Positions 32,375-42,392 of a DNA stretch of 64,000 nt are shown here, in pieces. Each line of letters begins with the position of its first letter. The stretch's first letter is position 1. Below the pieces are notes generated by a model. The model was not told where the DNA came from, did not search any database, and was given only the letters and a program-made list of their open reading frames with translations. This stretch comes from Flavobacterium sp. UBA6721. Lineage in GTDB: Bacteria > Bacteroidota > Bacteroidia > Flavobacteriales > Flavobacteriaceae. The DNA is taken from positions 8,296 through 72,295 of the forward strand of contig DKIJ01000018.1 of NCBI GenBank assembly GCA_002454195.1, read 5' to 3'. The translations under genes were made by a program, and so were the position numbers.

Positions 32375-33013
32375 TTAAAGGGAAACAACCGCATTTACAT
32401 TGGGTTGAATGAACGAAGTATCATAACCTCCAAAAGCGATTAAATAACTACGTATCGAAGTTCCGTACGCATCTCGAATTTGTCGTTTACCCTTATTTTT
32501 AAAATAACGTTTTACAGATCCTGCACCTCCTAAATGAGCAGCAGCCAAGATACCTGATTCTGTGATCAAAACACCGCCTACAACTTTTCCGTCGTATTTC
32601 TCAATAATGTCTTTTAAAATGGATTTGTTTTTAGATAATAAAGCAACAAAGGCTCTTTCTTGTAGTTTAGGACTTCTTAAGAATTTTTGAGTGTCATGAA
32701 TTCCAATAGACCTTAAAGTTTCGTTACCAAATTGATATTTCCCCAAATATCCTAACGAATTTACTTTTTTGTACTTGTTTTCGGATTCTCTTAATCCGAT
32801 AGCTTCTTTAAAACCGATAAATAAATTCCCAGTAAAAGGAATATTTGAACTGGTATAAGCTTCTTCTTTAAGTGAAGGAAATTGGTATTGCATTCCTTCA
32901 ACATTTTTCTTCAAAAACCACTCGTTTTCTTCTGTTTTTTGTGGTTTAAAACTGTAACTAATAAAGACTATTATTACAGTCAGACTGGTGTAAAAATACC
33001 ATTTTTTTATCAT
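32375..33013 (-). CDS. Secreted lysozyme-fold (lytic transglycosylase-like) protein
   Basis: A 212-residue exported protein: an N-terminal membrane-type signal (about 4-22, WYFYTSLTVIIVFISYS), a low-complexity linker, then a domain (about 65-200) with IGLRESENKYKKVNSLGYLG followed by KYQFGNETLRSIGI and AAHLGGAGSVKRYF. The Glu in RESENKY sits where the catalytic Glu of lytic transglycosylases is expected, and the GYLGKYQF motif supports that fold. It probably cleaves peptidoglycan in the periplasm. No other domain (LysM etc.) is present. It stands alone between two convergent/tandem units. Confidence 0.7.
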   Translation of the reverse strand: MIKKWYFYTSLTVIIVFISYSFKPQKTEENEWFLKKNVEGMQYQFPSLKEEAYTSSNIPFTGNLFIGFKEAIGLRESENKYKKVNSLGYLGKYQFGNETLRSIGIHDTQKFLRSPKLQERAFVALLSKNKSILKDIIEKYDGKVVGGVLITESGILAAAHLGGAGSVKRYFKNKGKRQIRDAYGTSIRSYLIAFGGYDTSFIQPNVNAVVSL

Positions 33014-33109
33014 AAATTAAATTTCTTCTAAACCTGTCACATTCAGAAATTTCTACACGCAAAGATACATCTTTTTTCATAAATCTGAAAATCAAGCAAT
33101 TAATCCAGC

Positions 33110-34024
33110 TTAGAAATACAAGAGATGTCCCTTAATCCCTTTACCAACAATGTATTCGAGCGTAGGGGCTGGAATTTTCAAAACAGAAAAAACAGAAAAA
33201 AAAGTCTTTAAAAAATGCGATTGCGTTTCGATTTTTGTCAAATCAACATCAAAACTCAGATACAATTGACGTGTTCTAGAAGGATTTTCAGTTGCTAAAA
33301 AAATAGGATTTTCGCTTCTTCCAGTAATCATCCCATCAGCTCCATAACCTATGGCAATATTCAAAACTTTTGGGATTTTTGAAGCTTTAAAAAAAGATCT
33401 CAAATTAGCCGACAACCAATAGGTTTGTCCGTTGTAATCTTTTAATATTTGTTCAGCAAAATTTGCCCCCAAAACTTCAGGTCTTAAAGCGGAAAATCGT
33501 GTAGTGTGAAAAGAAAATTTTGGTGTAATGCGTTGTTCATTCCAAAGCAATGCCTGAGAAACATACAAAGCCGTTCCTGTAGCATTGGCAATAACATCAC
33601 CTGAAGAAGCTCCCCATTGCGAAGAGAAACCATCTAAAACTTCAACAGCGGTCAAAAAAGCAAAGCCTAATCCTGCACCATAAACCAATTGTTTATTAGG
33701 TGAGGAACCACTCCATTGCAACATTTCGCTTCCTAATCGGCCCAGATGATAAGAGGAATAGAGATGCCCTAACTTATCCATTTGCAACCATTCCTGATTA
33801 TCATTGATAAAATGAAATTTAGATCTAGGATAATCAGCGTACCATAATTGGTTTAAACCCACTAAACTTATAGCCGAAAAGGCTGCTTCCGAAACGAAAA
33901 CAGCCTTTTGCCTTTTATTGTTTAAAGTATCTGAAGGTTTTAAAAAAGAAGTTATTCCACTTTGCGCTTTGCAATTTGAAATTGCCAGCAACAAACAAAA
34001 GAATATAATACTTTTAAATTTCAA
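33110..34024 (-). CDS. DUF2279 family protein, exported
   Basis: Predicted exported protein of about 304 residues with a DUF2279/YfiM-like core: YADYPRSKFHFINDNQEWLQ followed by MDKLGHLYSSYHLG, and later DGFSSQWGASSGDVIANATG. Function unknown, probably in the envelope. Start: an ATG at 34075 would give a 17-residue extension overlapping mltG by 50 bases. The TTG at 34024 lies one base after the mltG stop, and the protein then begins with a proper signal peptide (LKFKSIIFFCLLLAISNCKA). I prefer the TTG. The pair looks translationally coupled. Confidence 0.75.
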   Translation of the reverse strand: MKFKSIIFFCLLLAISNCKAQSGITSFLKPSDTLNNKRQKAVFVSEAAFSAISLVGLNQLWYADYPRSKFHFINDNQEWLQMDKLGHLYSSYHLGRLGSEMLQWSGSSPNKQLVYGAGLGFAFLTAVEVLDGFSSQWGASSGDVIANATGTALYVSQALLWNEQRITPKFSFHTTRFSALRPEVLGANFAEQILKDYNGQTYWLSANLRSFFKASKIPKVLNIAIGYGADGMITGRSENPIFLATENPSRTRQLYLSFDVDLTKIETQSHFLKTFFSVFSVLKIPAPTLEYIVGKGIKGHLLYF

Positions 34025-34025
34025 A

Positions 34026-35066
34026 CTATCTTGTAACACCTTGTGAACTAATCCAATCCGAATATTTCTTTGCATTTACGTTATGCTCTGCTAAAGTTGC
34101 TGCAAATTCGTGGTATCCAAAACGTTCTACAGAAGCACAGAAATAAATATAATCGTGTTTTTCAGGATTCAAAACTGCTTCTAATGCCGTAATATCAGGC
34201 ATAGCTATAGGTCCTGGAGGTAGTCCAACCACTTTATAAGTATTATAAGGTGAATTTAAAAATAGGTCGTTGTACAAAACACGTTTAATCGTTTGATTAA
34301 AATCATTGTCCTTTTTCTTTTTAGCAAAAATCACTGTTGGATCTGCCTGAAGAGGCATTCCTGCTTTCAATCGGTTCAAATAAACCCCTGCAATTCGAGG
34401 TCTTTCATCCTTTTTAACCGATTCTTTGTGCACAATAGAAGCTAAAATCGTAGCTTCAGTAGGTGTTAAACCTTGTTTTTGAGCACTAGCCGCACGTTCT
34501 TTGTTCCAAAAGTTACGGTATTCCTTAATCATCTTATCTCTAAACTTATCTGCCGATGTATTCCAATACACCTCATACGTATTGGGGATAAACATGGTTA
34601 AAATATTCTCTTCGGTAAAACCATTTTCTTTTAAAAAGATAGAATCTTTAAAAGAATTCATCAAAGAAGTACTATCGGCTTCGATTTGAGAACCTACACG
34701 AGCTGCTAAATTCTCAATTCTTTCTTGATTATTGAAAGCTAATTTTACTGGAATATTGTTTCTCATTGCTTTTACTAACTCGTAACTATTCATTCCTTTA
34801 GTCAATAAAAAGCGTCCCGATTTCACATTAGCAGGATAACTCATTTTATTAGCAACCATTTCAAAACGATCTAAATGAGTAATATAAGGTTTTACAGAAT
34901 CCAAGGCCTGAGCATAGGTAGCGTCTGTTGGGATATGTACATAAACTTCCTCTTCCGAAAACTTGGTATTATTAGAAAATATTTGTCCTATTAGAACAAA
35001 TCCATAAATCATCAATCCCGAAATAACAACAATCGCGGCGATTGAAAACATTTTTTTTGTGCTCAA
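34026..35066 (-). CDS. mltG: Endolytic transglycosylase MltG
   Basis: A 346-residue inner-membrane enzyme that cuts new glycan strands and may set their length. It has an N-terminal transmembrane helix (about 7-28), a LysM-like middle part, and the YceG catalytic domain (about 110-340). The catalytic Glu is E215 in SIVHKESVKKDERPRIAGVY, followed by MPLQADPTVIFA and the NSPYNTYKVVGLPPGPI signature. The gene lies between the GNAT and DUF2279 genes in a minus-strand run with dapF. Confidence 0.95.
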   Translation of the reverse strand: MSTKKMFSIAAIVVISGLMIYGFVLIGQIFSNNTKFSEEEVYVHIPTDATYAQALDSVKPYITHLDRFEMVANKMSYPANVKSGRFLLTKGMNSYELVKAMRNNIPVKLAFNNQERIENLAARVGSQIEADSTSLMNSFKDSIFLKENGFTEENILTMFIPNTYEVYWNTSADKFRDKMIKEYRNFWNKERAASAQKQGLTPTEATILASIVHKESVKKDERPRIAGVYLNRLKAGMPLQADPTVIFAKKKKDNDFNQTIKRVLYNDLFLNSPYNTYKVVGLPPGPIAMPDITALEAVLNPEKHDYIYFCASVERFGYHEFAATLAEHNVNAKKYSDWISSQGVTR

Positions 35067-35077
35067 AGCTAAAAAAT

Positions 35078-35611
35078 TTAAAATTGTTGATTGATTAACT
35101 GATATATAGCTTCGTCCTGATATTCTCCATTAATTAGAATCCAATCTTTTTTAAGTCCTATATATTGGAAGCCAAATTTAGTAAAAAGTGCTACACTTGC
35201 GTCGTTTTTTAAACTAATATTAGCATATAATTGATGTAAATTTAAATGCACGAAAGAATAGCGAATTAACAAGTCCAACGCTTCTGATCCTATCTTGGCA
35301 TTTCGATTGGCTTTGTTATGAATTAAAATCCCAACACCCGCTCGATTGTTTCTAGGATCAAAATCAAATAAATCAATTAATCCAATAGCTGGAAAGTCCT
35401 GATCTTTGCAAATGGCCAATCGTAATTGCTTGGCTTCATAGATATCTTGATGCGCATTTTCAAGATATTGCCTAATTAAAAAACGACTATAAGGAGTTTG
35501 CGTATTGCTCACTTCCCAAATAGTTTCATCATTTTCTATAGTGTAGATAAATTCCAAATCTTCGGGCTCCAGCGCTCTTAAGTAAATAGAATCTCCTTTT
35601 AGTGTTACCAT
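35078..35611 (-). CDS. GNAT-family N-acetyltransferase (RimJ/RimL-like)
   Basis: A 177-residue acetyltransferase. The acetyl-CoA-binding part reads AGVGILIHNKANRNAKIGSE, and the C-terminal NDASVALFTKFGFQYIGLKK is typical of RimL/SpeG-type members. The substrate may be a ribosomal protein N-terminus, a polyamine or an amino acid; the sequence does not settle it. It lies 25 bases after dapF and 11 before mltG, so it is part of the same operon. Confidence 0.9.
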   Translation of the reverse strand: MVTLKGDSIYLRALEPEDLEFIYTIENDETIWEVSNTQTPYSRFLIRQYLENAHQDIYEAKQLRLAICKDQDFPAIGLIDLFDFDPRNNRAGVGILIHNKANRNAKIGSEALDLLIRYSFVHLNLHQLYANISLKNDASVALFTKFGFQYIGLKKDWILINGEYQDEAIYQLINQQF

Positions 35612-35636
35612 GAGAAGTGAGTCGTATTTTCAGTAA

Positions 35637-36419
35637 TTATATTTCGATGGTTCCCTCAAAAACAAATTTTGCAGGACCATTCAGGAAGACATCTACATAT
35701 TTATCCCCTTCTTTTTTGAAAGAAACTGATAATTTACCTCCTTCGACATCCATATTAATGGCTGTTAAATTGGTTTGTCCCGTTGCATACATTGCAATAG
35801 CTGCTGCTGTAGCACCCGTTCCACAAGCTAAAGTTTCATCTTCAACTCCACGTTCATAGGTACGAAGTGCAAAAGTGGCATCATCTATTTTTTTTACAAA
35901 ATTGATATTACTTCCTGCTTGACCATACAATTCACCATATCGAATGGCGGCTCCATTGTCTTTTACATTAAAATTTCTCAAATCATCCACTAATTGAACA
36001 TGATGAGGCGAACCTGTATTTAAAAAACTATAATCGGGAGTAATTTTTACCGCATCCACATCAATCATTTGTAAAGAAACAATTCCATCTTCATTGACTG
36101 AGGCGTGATGTAAACCATCAACAGCATTAAAAGAAGTGGTATTACCAATTACATTAATTTGTTTAGCAAAAGCCACCAAACATCTGCCCCCATTACCACA
36201 CATAGTACTTTGATTTCCATCAGAATTATAATAAACCATTTTAAAATCCGTTTCAGGATCATTTTCAAGCAGCATCAATCCATCAGCTCCAATTCCAAAT
36301 CGCCTATCACACAAGCGTTCAATTAATTTTGTATCTTCTTTTGGAAAAAATCCAGAACGATTATCAATGATTACGAAATCATTTCCTGTACCTTGGTATT
36401 TGTAAAAATGTAATTGCAT
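35637..36419 (-). CDS. dapF: Diaminopimelate epimerase
   Basis: DapF converts LL- to meso-diaminopimelate for lysine and peptidoglycan synthesis. The 260-residue protein has the two-fold pseudo-symmetric fold with both catalytic cysteines: C74 in STMCGNGGRC and C199 in ETLACGTGATA. It also has FYKYQGTGNDF at the start. It heads the dapF-GNAT-mltG-DUF2279 run, all of which (except perhaps the GNAT) concern the cell wall. A -7 element lies 20 bases upstream. Confidence 0.96.
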   Translation of the reverse strand: MQLHFYKYQGTGNDFVIIDNRSGFFPKEDTKLIERLCDRRFGIGADGLMLLENDPETDFKMVYYNSDGNQSTMCGNGGRCLVAFAKQINVIGNTTSFNAVDGLHHASVNEDGIVSLQMIDVDAVKITPDYSFLNTGSPHHVQLVDDLRNFNVKDNGAAIRYGELYGQAGSNINFVKKIDDATFALRTYERGVEDETLACGTGATAAAIAMYATGQTNLTAINMDVEGGKLSVSFKKEGDKYVDVFLNGPAKFVFEGTIEI

Positions 36420-36438
36420 TATATTAAGTTAAGATTCA

Positions 36439-36446
36439 CAAAAGTA
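36439..36446 (-). promoter_or_regulatory. -7 element (TACTTTTG) upstream of dapF
   Basis: On the minus strand TACTTTTG matches TAnnTTTG and sits 20 bases before the dapF ATG. The -33 TTG is not clear. Confidence 0.55.
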
Positions 36447-36554
36447 CGAACTATTAATGAAATGTTAATCATTGTTAAACAGCGTTAAAGTGTTTTTTAA
36501 CATTCGTTTTTCGTTTTAAATTTACTTTACAAAAACAAAAAAACAATCTGTATT

Positions 36555-37955
36555 ATGAAACAAATATCTAATTTATTTTTAGTGTCTTTGCTAAGTGGAG
36601 CAACTACTTTAGGCGCTTACAAATTATTTTTTGACGATAATGGTTATTTTTCAAATAACAGAAAAACATTAACAACACTTGCTTCGGACAATTATACAAA
36701 AAGAGTTGGTTTAAACTCAGAAGTACTTGATTTTACTGAAGCCGCTGATAAAACCATTCACACAGTCGTACACGTTAAAAATGTTTCTCGTCAAAAAATC
36801 AACGACCCTATGTTGGAATTTTTCTTTGGTTACAGAGGAGGACAATCTCAAGAACAAGTGGGTACAGGTTCAGGAGTTATCATTTCTGAAGATGGTTACA
36901 TTGTGACCAACAATCACGTAATTAAAGACGCTTCAGAAATCGAAATTACGCTGAACAATAAAAAATCATATAAAGCGAAACTTGTTGGTACCGATTCTAA
37001 AATGGACATAGCTCTTTTAAAAATTGATGCCGATGAAAAATTACCTTATACGCCTTTTGCCAATTCAGACGATGTAAAAGTAGGTGAATGGGTATTAGCG
37101 GTAGGAAATCCATACAACCTTACATCTACGGTAACCGCTGGTATTGTTTCGGCTAAAGCCAGAAATTTAAGTAATGACGGTATTCAATCGTTCATACAAA
37201 CCGATGCTGCTGTAAACCCAGGAAATAGTGGTGGTGCCCTAGTGAACACACGTGGCGATTTAATTGGAATCAACACTATGATTAGTTCGATGACGGGTTC
37301 TTATGTAGGTTATTCTTTTGCGGTTCCTTCAAATATTGCACGCAAAATAATTGAGGACATCATGGAATATGGAAATGTACAACGTGGAATTTTAGGAGTA
37401 GAAGGAGGCGAATTAAATTCTAAAGTTTCTAAAGAATTTGGTGTAAAACAAACAGAAGGTTTCTATATCAATAATGTTAGAAAAAATACTGGTGCTGATA
37501 AGGCTGGCTTGAAAAAAGGCGATGTTATCGTAAAAATTGACAATCAAAACATCACTTCATTTGCCGATCTTTCAGGTTACATTAATACCAAACGTCCAAA
37601 TGACAAAGTAAATGTGGTCATTATAAGAGATAATGCAACAAAAACAGTTCCTGTGACATTAAGCAAAAACGAATTTTTCAGTGCTGAATTCAAAGGAATC
37701 GAATTAGAAAATATGTCTTCTGAAGACAAAAAGAAATTCCGCGTTGATTATGGTGTAAAAATTAAATCCATAAACAATGAAAACTTAAATCAATATGCAG
37801 ATGAATTTTTAGGAAATATCATCTTAAGTATTGACAATGTAAAAATTAAAGATATTGAAAGTGCTTCAAAACTTTTAAACAACAAAAATGAAAATCAAAG
37901 CGTTAGAATTGAAATGCTTAGCAAAAATGGAGAAATTATTCGATTTATTATTTAA
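36555..37955 (+). CDS. HtrA/DegP-type periplasmic serine protease
   Basis: A 466-residue protease and chaperone of envelope quality control. Its N-terminal hydrophobic segment (about 4-22) works as a signal or anchor. The trypsin-like domain (about 60-265) has the triad H121 (TNNHVI), D151 (KMDIALL) and S225 (NPGNSGGAL). Two PDZ domains follow (about 275-370 and 380-466), the first with GADKAGLKKGDVI. Single gene with its own terminator; divergent from dapF. Confidence 0.94.
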   Translation: MKQISNLFLVSLLSGATTLGAYKLFFDDNGYFSNNRKTLTTLASDNYTKRVGLNSEVLDFTEAADKTIHTVVHVKNVSRQKINDPMLEFFFGYRGGQSQEQVGTGSGVIISEDGYIVTNNHVIKDASEIEITLNNKKSYKAKLVGTDSKMDIALLKIDADEKLPYTPFANSDDVKVGEWVLAVGNPYNLTSTVTAGIVSAKARNLSNDGIQSFIQTDAAVNPGNSGGALVNTRGDLIGINTMISSMTGSYVGYSFAVPSNIARKIIEDIMEYGNVQRGILGVEGGELNSKVSKEFGVKQTEGFYINNVRKNTGADKAGLKKGDVIVKIDNQNITSFADLSGYINTKRPNDKVNVVIIRDNATKTVPVTLSKNEFFSAEFKGIELENMSSEDKKKFRVDYGVKIKSINNENLNQYADEFLGNIILSIDNVKIKDIESASKLLNNKNENQSVRIEMLSKNGEIIRFII

Positions 37956-37999
37956 ATAAATCAACCAAATTAAAAATTAAAACAACATTTAATTATTTA

Positions 38000-38029
38000 A
38001 ACCAGTGGATTTATTCACTGGTTTTTTTT
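38000..38029 (+). terminator. Intrinsic terminator of the HtrA-type gene
   Basis: AACCAGTG (38000-38007) pairs with CACTGGTT (38016-38023), loop of 8, then a T8 tract. Confidence 0.9.
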
Positions 38030-38214
38030 ATATATTCAATATCAAACAACCTAATGATTAGAAACCTTTTAACAATAAAAAATCAACTACTACAAAAGAT
38101 TTTTTAAAAAAAAGACTGTTTCTATTAACTTCGGATAAGAATAAAATCGTTTCGCTAAACAGCAAGATATCCCTTTTAATTCCAATATATTTTTTATCAG
38201 CCGAAATTTGGAAC

Positions 38215-38239
38215 AAAAAAAAACGCTTAATGAAAAGCG
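38215..38239 (-). terminator. Intrinsic terminator of the LysM-NlpC gene
   Basis: CGCTT (38224-38228) and AAGCG (38235-38239) with the loop AATGAA, followed on the minus strand by U9 (A run 38215-38223). 36 bases after the stop codon. Confidence 0.65.
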
Positions 38240-38274
38240 CCAATTATACTATTTTTTTCAAAATCGAATACTAC

Positions 38275-39798
38275 TTATAGTACTCGATTAATTTGAGTAA
38301 CTCTCTTACTGTAATATTCCTCTTTTAGAGAAGAAATAATAACCCCACTACTAGTAGAAGCATGAATAAATTTAATTTCCCCATCATCTGCAACCTCAAC
38401 CACCATTCCTACATGGTTAATTTGTCTCCTGCCATTCGTCCTAAAGAAAATTAAATCTCCTTTTTTTACATCTTCTGTATTTATTTTTGTACCATACTGT
38501 GCTTGTTCAAAAGAAGATCTTGGCAATTGAATATCAAACAAACCAAAGGTTGAATACATCAAACCAGAACAATCAAAACCGTCTTTTGAAGTTCCACCAG
38601 GTCTATAACGAACACCAATATTCTCAGAGGCTGTACAGATCAATTGATCAATTAAATCACCCCCATTATAAGATTTCATATTAAAACTCAAACCTTCGTC
38701 TCCTTCGAATGTATCGTCTTTAAAATCAAATTTAGCAGGTGTTTTAACATTCGATTTGGCGGTACGAATCGTTAACTTCTCTCCGACCAATAACCTATTA
38801 ACAATCTTAGGGTTTTGTTTTTCTAATTCTTTCACCGTCAAACCAAAGGCTTTGGCAATACCATATTTAGTTTCTTTAGCTAGAACCTCATGAACAACTT
38901 CTACTTCAGAATCTGTTTCGGTAGTGTTATCTGGAACATTAATTTTTGACTCAACTACAGTAGCACCCTTTACATTTGATTGTGGCAATTCGTCTTTTTT
39001 GATGTGTGTATTAGCCTCAATTTGTGATTCTTGAGTAAGAGCTGCTTTGGCTGTAGGTATAACGATACTCTGTCCAACACGTAAAGCTTGAACGGCTAGT
39101 ATAGGATTGGCTTTTTCAATATCAGCAACAGTAACACCATATTGCTTTGCTATTCCATACAATGTTTCTTTGGCTAAAACTTCTCTAACTATATTTCCAT
39201 TGGAACTTATTTGTTCTAATTTCTGAATATCTTTTCTATCAGCGGTAACTTCAGACGTAATATTCTTAGAATCCAAATTAGCTTCTAACTTAACTTCTGG
39301 TTTATCTGCGACATCTACGGCTGACTTTACGATTTCATTTTTAGGCTTTTCCAAAACTTCTGTTTTGGTTTCTAGTATTGGAACATTAATAACATCGCCT
39401 ACCTTTAAAGCTTTATTTTCTAAAGATGGATTTATAGTATACAAATCGGCAACTTTTACTCCATATTGTTTTGCTATTCCATAAACGGTTTCTTTGGCTA
39501 GCACTTGATGCTGTCCTTGTTTAGCCTCTGCAACAACAGACTCATTGGTTTTTGAAATGTTTTTTTGATTTTTTTGAGAAGTAGTCGAAACTGGTATCAA
39601 CAGTACATCTTTGAATTTAATTCCCTTTTTTGCATCTGGATTTAGTTCATAAATGGCTGTTGCTTTTATTTTATAATGTTCTGCTATTTTGGATATATTC
39701 TCTCCTTTAGCAACTATATGTTGAATGAATTTTTCCTGAGAAAAAACATTAAACGTACTAAATAGAACCAATAACACAATCCAAAACTTAAACCTCAT
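38275..39798 (-). CDS. LysM-repeat NlpC/P60 peptidoglycan endopeptidase
   Basis: A 507-residue exported cell-wall hydrolase. Signal peptide about 1-20 (ends NVFS). Four LysM modules follow, near residues 25-70, 96-140, 205-250 and 300-345, the last three sharing the phrase VLAKETxYGIAKxxG. LysM binds glycan. The C-terminal NlpC/P60 domain (about 385-507) has Cys410 in DGFDCSGL, His462 in NHVGM and a third polar residue His479 in FIHAS. It would cut peptide stems or crosslinks. It has its own promoter and terminator. Confidence 0.95.
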   Translation of the reverse strand: MRFKFWIVLLVLFSTFNVFSQEKFIQHIVAKGENISKIAEHYKIKATAIYELNPDAKKGIKFKDVLLIPVSTTSQKNQKNISKTNESVVAEAKQGQHQVLAKETVYGIAKQYGVKVADLYTINPSLENKALKVGDVINVPILETKTEVLEKPKNEIVKSAVDVADKPEVKLEANLDSKNITSEVTADRKDIQKLEQISSNGNIVREVLAKETLYGIAKQYGVTVADIEKANPILAVQALRVGQSIVIPTAKAALTQESQIEANTHIKKDELPQSNVKGATVVESKINVPDNTTETDSEVEVVHEVLAKETKYGIAKAFGLTVKELEKQNPKIVNRLLVGEKLTIRTAKSNVKTPAKFDFKDDTFEGDEGLSFNMKSYNGGDLIDQLICTASENIGVRYRPGGTSKDGFDCSGLMYSTFGLFDIQLPRSSFEQAQYGTKINTEDVKKGDLIFFRTNGRRQINHVGMVVEVADDGEIKFIHASTSSGVIISSLKEEYYSKRVTQINRVL

Positions 39799-39894
39799 AA
39801 AACTTTTTTAAATTAACACAGTACTCTATTAATCAAGACCTTGAAGAATAAAAACAAAACAGTCCTATTTTCTAGCACGAAAAGTAGACGAAAG

Positions 39895-39925
39895 CAAATT
39901 TAACATTTTAATACAATAAAACCAA
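39895..39925 (-). promoter_or_regulatory. Promoter of the LysM-NlpC gene (TTG-N20-TAAATTTG)
   Basis: On the minus strand TTG (39925-39923), 20 bases, then TAAATTTG (39902-39895). This fits both the -33 and -7 elements and predicts a leader of about 90 bases. Confidence 0.65.
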
Positions 39926-39962
39926 CTTTCTCAACACTTTAAGTTCATTTTTTGCAGAAATA

Positions 39963-39994
39963 CAAAAAAAAAGCGCTCTGTTTAAACAGAACGC
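39963..39994 (-). terminator. Intrinsic terminator of the aconitase operon
   Basis: GCGCTCTG (39973-39980) pairs with CAGAACGC (39987-39994) with one mismatch, loop TTTAAA. A U8 run follows on the minus strand. It lies 24 bases after the aconitase stop. Confidence 0.8.
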
Positions 39995-40017
39995 AATTTT
40001 TTAAGCTAAAAGATAAA

Positions 40018-42279
40018 CTATGCTTCGGCGGCAATTAAATTTAATGCAGAACCCGCAACAAACCAACCAATCTGACTTTCATTATATGTATGATTTGCTA
40101 AAATTATATCTTTTGATCCATCTGCATGTACAAACTCTAATGTAATTGGTTTCCCTGGAGCAAAATCCACTAAATCAAGGAAGTTAATTGTGTCATCTTC
40201 CTGAATTTTATCATAATCGGCTTCATTAGCAAATGTAAGCGCCAGCATTCCTTGTTTCTTGAGATTCGTTTCATGAATACGAGCAAATGATTTCACCAAT
40301 ACTGCTTTCACACCTAAGAAACGAGGTTCCATAGCCGCATGTTCACGCGAAGAACCTTCGCCATAGTTTTGATCACCAACAACAATCGAAGGAACTGCCG
40401 CTGCTTTGTATGCTCTAGCTACTGCAGGAACTGCATCATATTCTCCTGTCAATTGATTTTTCACTGAATTGGTCTTTTGATTAAAAGCATTTACAGCTCC
40501 AATCAACATATTATTGGAAATATTATCCAAGTGACCACGAAAACGCAACCAAGGTCCCGCCATCGAAATATGATCGGTAGTACATTTTCCATAAGCCTTA
40601 ATCAATAATTTAGCTCCTGTAATATTCTTTTTATCCCAAGGTTCAAAAGGAGCTAATAATTGCAATCGATCAGATGATGGATCTACTACAATTTGAACAG
40701 ATGAACCATCTTCAGCAGGAGGTTGAAAACCAGCATCTTCAACGTCAAAACCTCGATTAGGCAATTCATCCCCTGTTGGTGCTATCAATCTGACTTCTTC
40801 TCCATTGTCATTCAACAACGTATCTGTTATTGGATTAAAATCCAATCTACCTGAAATTGCTAGTGCAGCCACCATTTCAGGTGAAGTTACAAAGGCATGT
40901 GTATTAGGATTACCGTCGGCTCTTTTAGAAAAATTACGATTAAAAGAGTGCACTATTGTATTCTTCTCACCTTTATCGGCTCCTGCTCTATCCCATTGCC
41001 CTATACAAGGCCCGCAAGCATTTGTAAATACTTTAGTTCCCATTTTCTCAAAATCGGCAATAATACCATCTCTTTCAATTGTATATCGAATTTGTTCCGA
41101 ACCTGGATTAATACCAAACTCCGCTTTGGGAGTAATTCCATGTTCCACAGCCTGCCTAACAATCGAGGCTGCACGAGACATATCCTCATAAGAGGAATTG
41201 GTACAGGAACCAATTAATCCCCATTCCACTTTTATTGGCCAACCATTTGCTTTTGCCTCTTCTTTCATTTTTGAAACTGGAGTACCTCTATCTGGCGTAA
41301 AAGGACCATTTATGTGAGGTTCTAACTCTGATAAATTAATTTCGATTAACTGATCAAAATAGTCAGAAGGGTTTTCATACACCTCTGGATCTCCTGTTAA
41401 ATAAGATGCTACCGTATCTGCTGCATCCACCACATCTTGACGACCTGTAGCCGATAAATACCTTCTCATTGAATCATCATACCCAAAAGTTGATGTTGTC
41501 GCGCCAATTTCAGCACCCATATTACATATAGTTCCCTTACCTGTACAAGACATATTAGTTGCTCCTTCTCCAAAATATTCCACTACCGCTCCAGTTCCTC
41601 CTTTAACAGTAAGAATATCTGCTACTTTTAAAATCACATCTTTAGGCGCTGTCCAACCAGACAATTTCCCAGTTAATTTTACTCCGATTAATTTAGGAAA
41701 TTTCAATTCCCATGACATTCCTGACATTACGTCCACTGCATCAGCTCCACCAACACCAATAGCAAGCATCCCTAATCCACCAGCATTTACTGTATGAGAA
41801 TCAGTTCCAATCATCATCCCTCCTGGAAAAGCATAATTTTCCAAAACAATCTGATGAATAATCCCTGAACCCGGTTTCCAGAAACCTATCCCATATTTAT
41901 TAGAAACCGATGACAAGAAATCAAATACTTCCTTCGATTGTTTATTGGCCATCTCTAAATCAGATTTAGCACCATTTTTAGCTAAGATTAAGTGATCACA
42001 ATGCACTGTGGTTGGCACAGCCACGGTTTTCTTTCCTGCGTGCATAAATTGCAACAAGGCCATTTGCGCTGTTGCATCTTGACATGCCACTCTATCAGGA
42101 GCAAAATCAACATAATCAACTCCACGTTTATAAGCTTCTTTAGGAACTCCGTCACAAAGGTGACTATACAAAATTTTCTCTGTTAAGGTAAGTGGACGAC
42201 CAACAATGTCTCGTGCTGCATCAACACGAGAAGCCATGTTTGCGTACACTTTTTTAATCATTTCAATATCAAAAGCCAT
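40018..42279 (-). CDS. Aconitate hydratase, mitochondrial-type
   Basis: A 753-residue iron-sulfur enzyme of the citric acid cycle that interconverts citrate and isocitrate. It opens [15 protein letters not shown]. The core shows [20 protein letters not shown] and [16 protein letters not shown]; the Cys residues in IGSCTN and ACGPCIGQ are cluster ligands. The C-terminal swivel domain has [12 protein letters not shown] and [19 protein letters not shown]. The open frame goes back to 42312, but the family start is at 42279. It follows the AcnB-type gene on the same strand with a terminator-like hairpin in between. Confidence 0.94.
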   Translation of the reverse strand: MAFDIEMIKKVYANMASRVDAARDIVGRPLTLTEKILYSHLCDGVPKEAYKRGVDYVDFAPDRVACQDATAQMALLQFMHAGKKTVAVPTTVHCDHLILAKNGAKSDLEMANKQSKEVFDFLSSVSNKYGIGFWKPGSGIIHQIVLENYAFPGGMMIGTDSHTVNAGGLGMLAIGVGGADAVDVMSGMSWELKFPKLIGVKLTGKLSGWTAPKDVILKVADILTVKGGTGAVVEYFGEGATNMSCTGKGTICNMGAEIGATTSTFGYDDSMRRYLSATGRQDVVDAADTVASYLTGDPEVYENPSDYFDQLIEINLSELEPHINGPFTPDRGTPVSKMKEEAKANGWPIKVEWGLIGSCTNSSYEDMSRAASIVRQAVEHGITPKAEFGINPGSEQIRYTIERDGIIADFEKMGTKVFTNACGPCIGQWDRAGADKGEKNTIVHSFNRNFSKRADGNPNTHAFVTSPEMVAALAISGRLDFNPITDTLLNDNGEEVRLIAPTGDELPNRGFDVEDAGFQPPAEDGSSVQIVVDPSSDRLQLLAPFEPWDKKNITGAKLLIKAYGKCTTDHISMAGPWLRFRGHLDNISNNMLIGAVNAFNQKTNSVKNQLTGEYDAVPAVARAYKAAAVPSIVVGDQNYGEGSSREHAAMEPRFLGVKAVLVKSFARIHETNLKKQGMLALTFANEADYDKIQEDDTINFLDLVDFAPGKPITLEFVHADGSKDIILANHTYNESQIGWFVAGSALNLIAAEA

Positions 42280-42336
42280 ACGTTCTATATTTAAAATTGT
42301 ATTACACCACAAGTTACAAAAAAATAGTGAAGCAAT

Positions 42337-42368
42337 AAAAAAAGCCTAAGTCAATTAACTTAGGCTTT
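42337..42368 (-). terminator. Terminator hairpin between the two aconitase genes
   Basis: AAAGCCTAAGT (42341-42351) and ACTTAGGCTTT (42358-42368) form a perfect 11-bp stem, followed by a U tract on the minus strand. It sits 24 bases after the AcnB-type stop codon, so the next gene needs its own promoter or read-through. Confidence 0.85.
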
Positions 42369-42392
42369 TAATTTATTTAACTAATCTTATGA

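Larger units (their letters stand above)
37956..38274. other. 319-bp gap with two terminators
   Basis: Convergent gap between the protease and LysM-NlpC genes. It holds a plus-strand terminator (38000-38029) and a minus-strand terminator (38215-38239). The AT-rich stretch between them shows no credible gene. Confidence 0.6.

Noticed and set aside
38058..38243. 61-residue minus-strand frame in the gap after the HtrA-type gene
   Set aside because: Lies between two terminators and includes the minus-strand terminator hairpin; low-complexity Phe/Lys/Ile.
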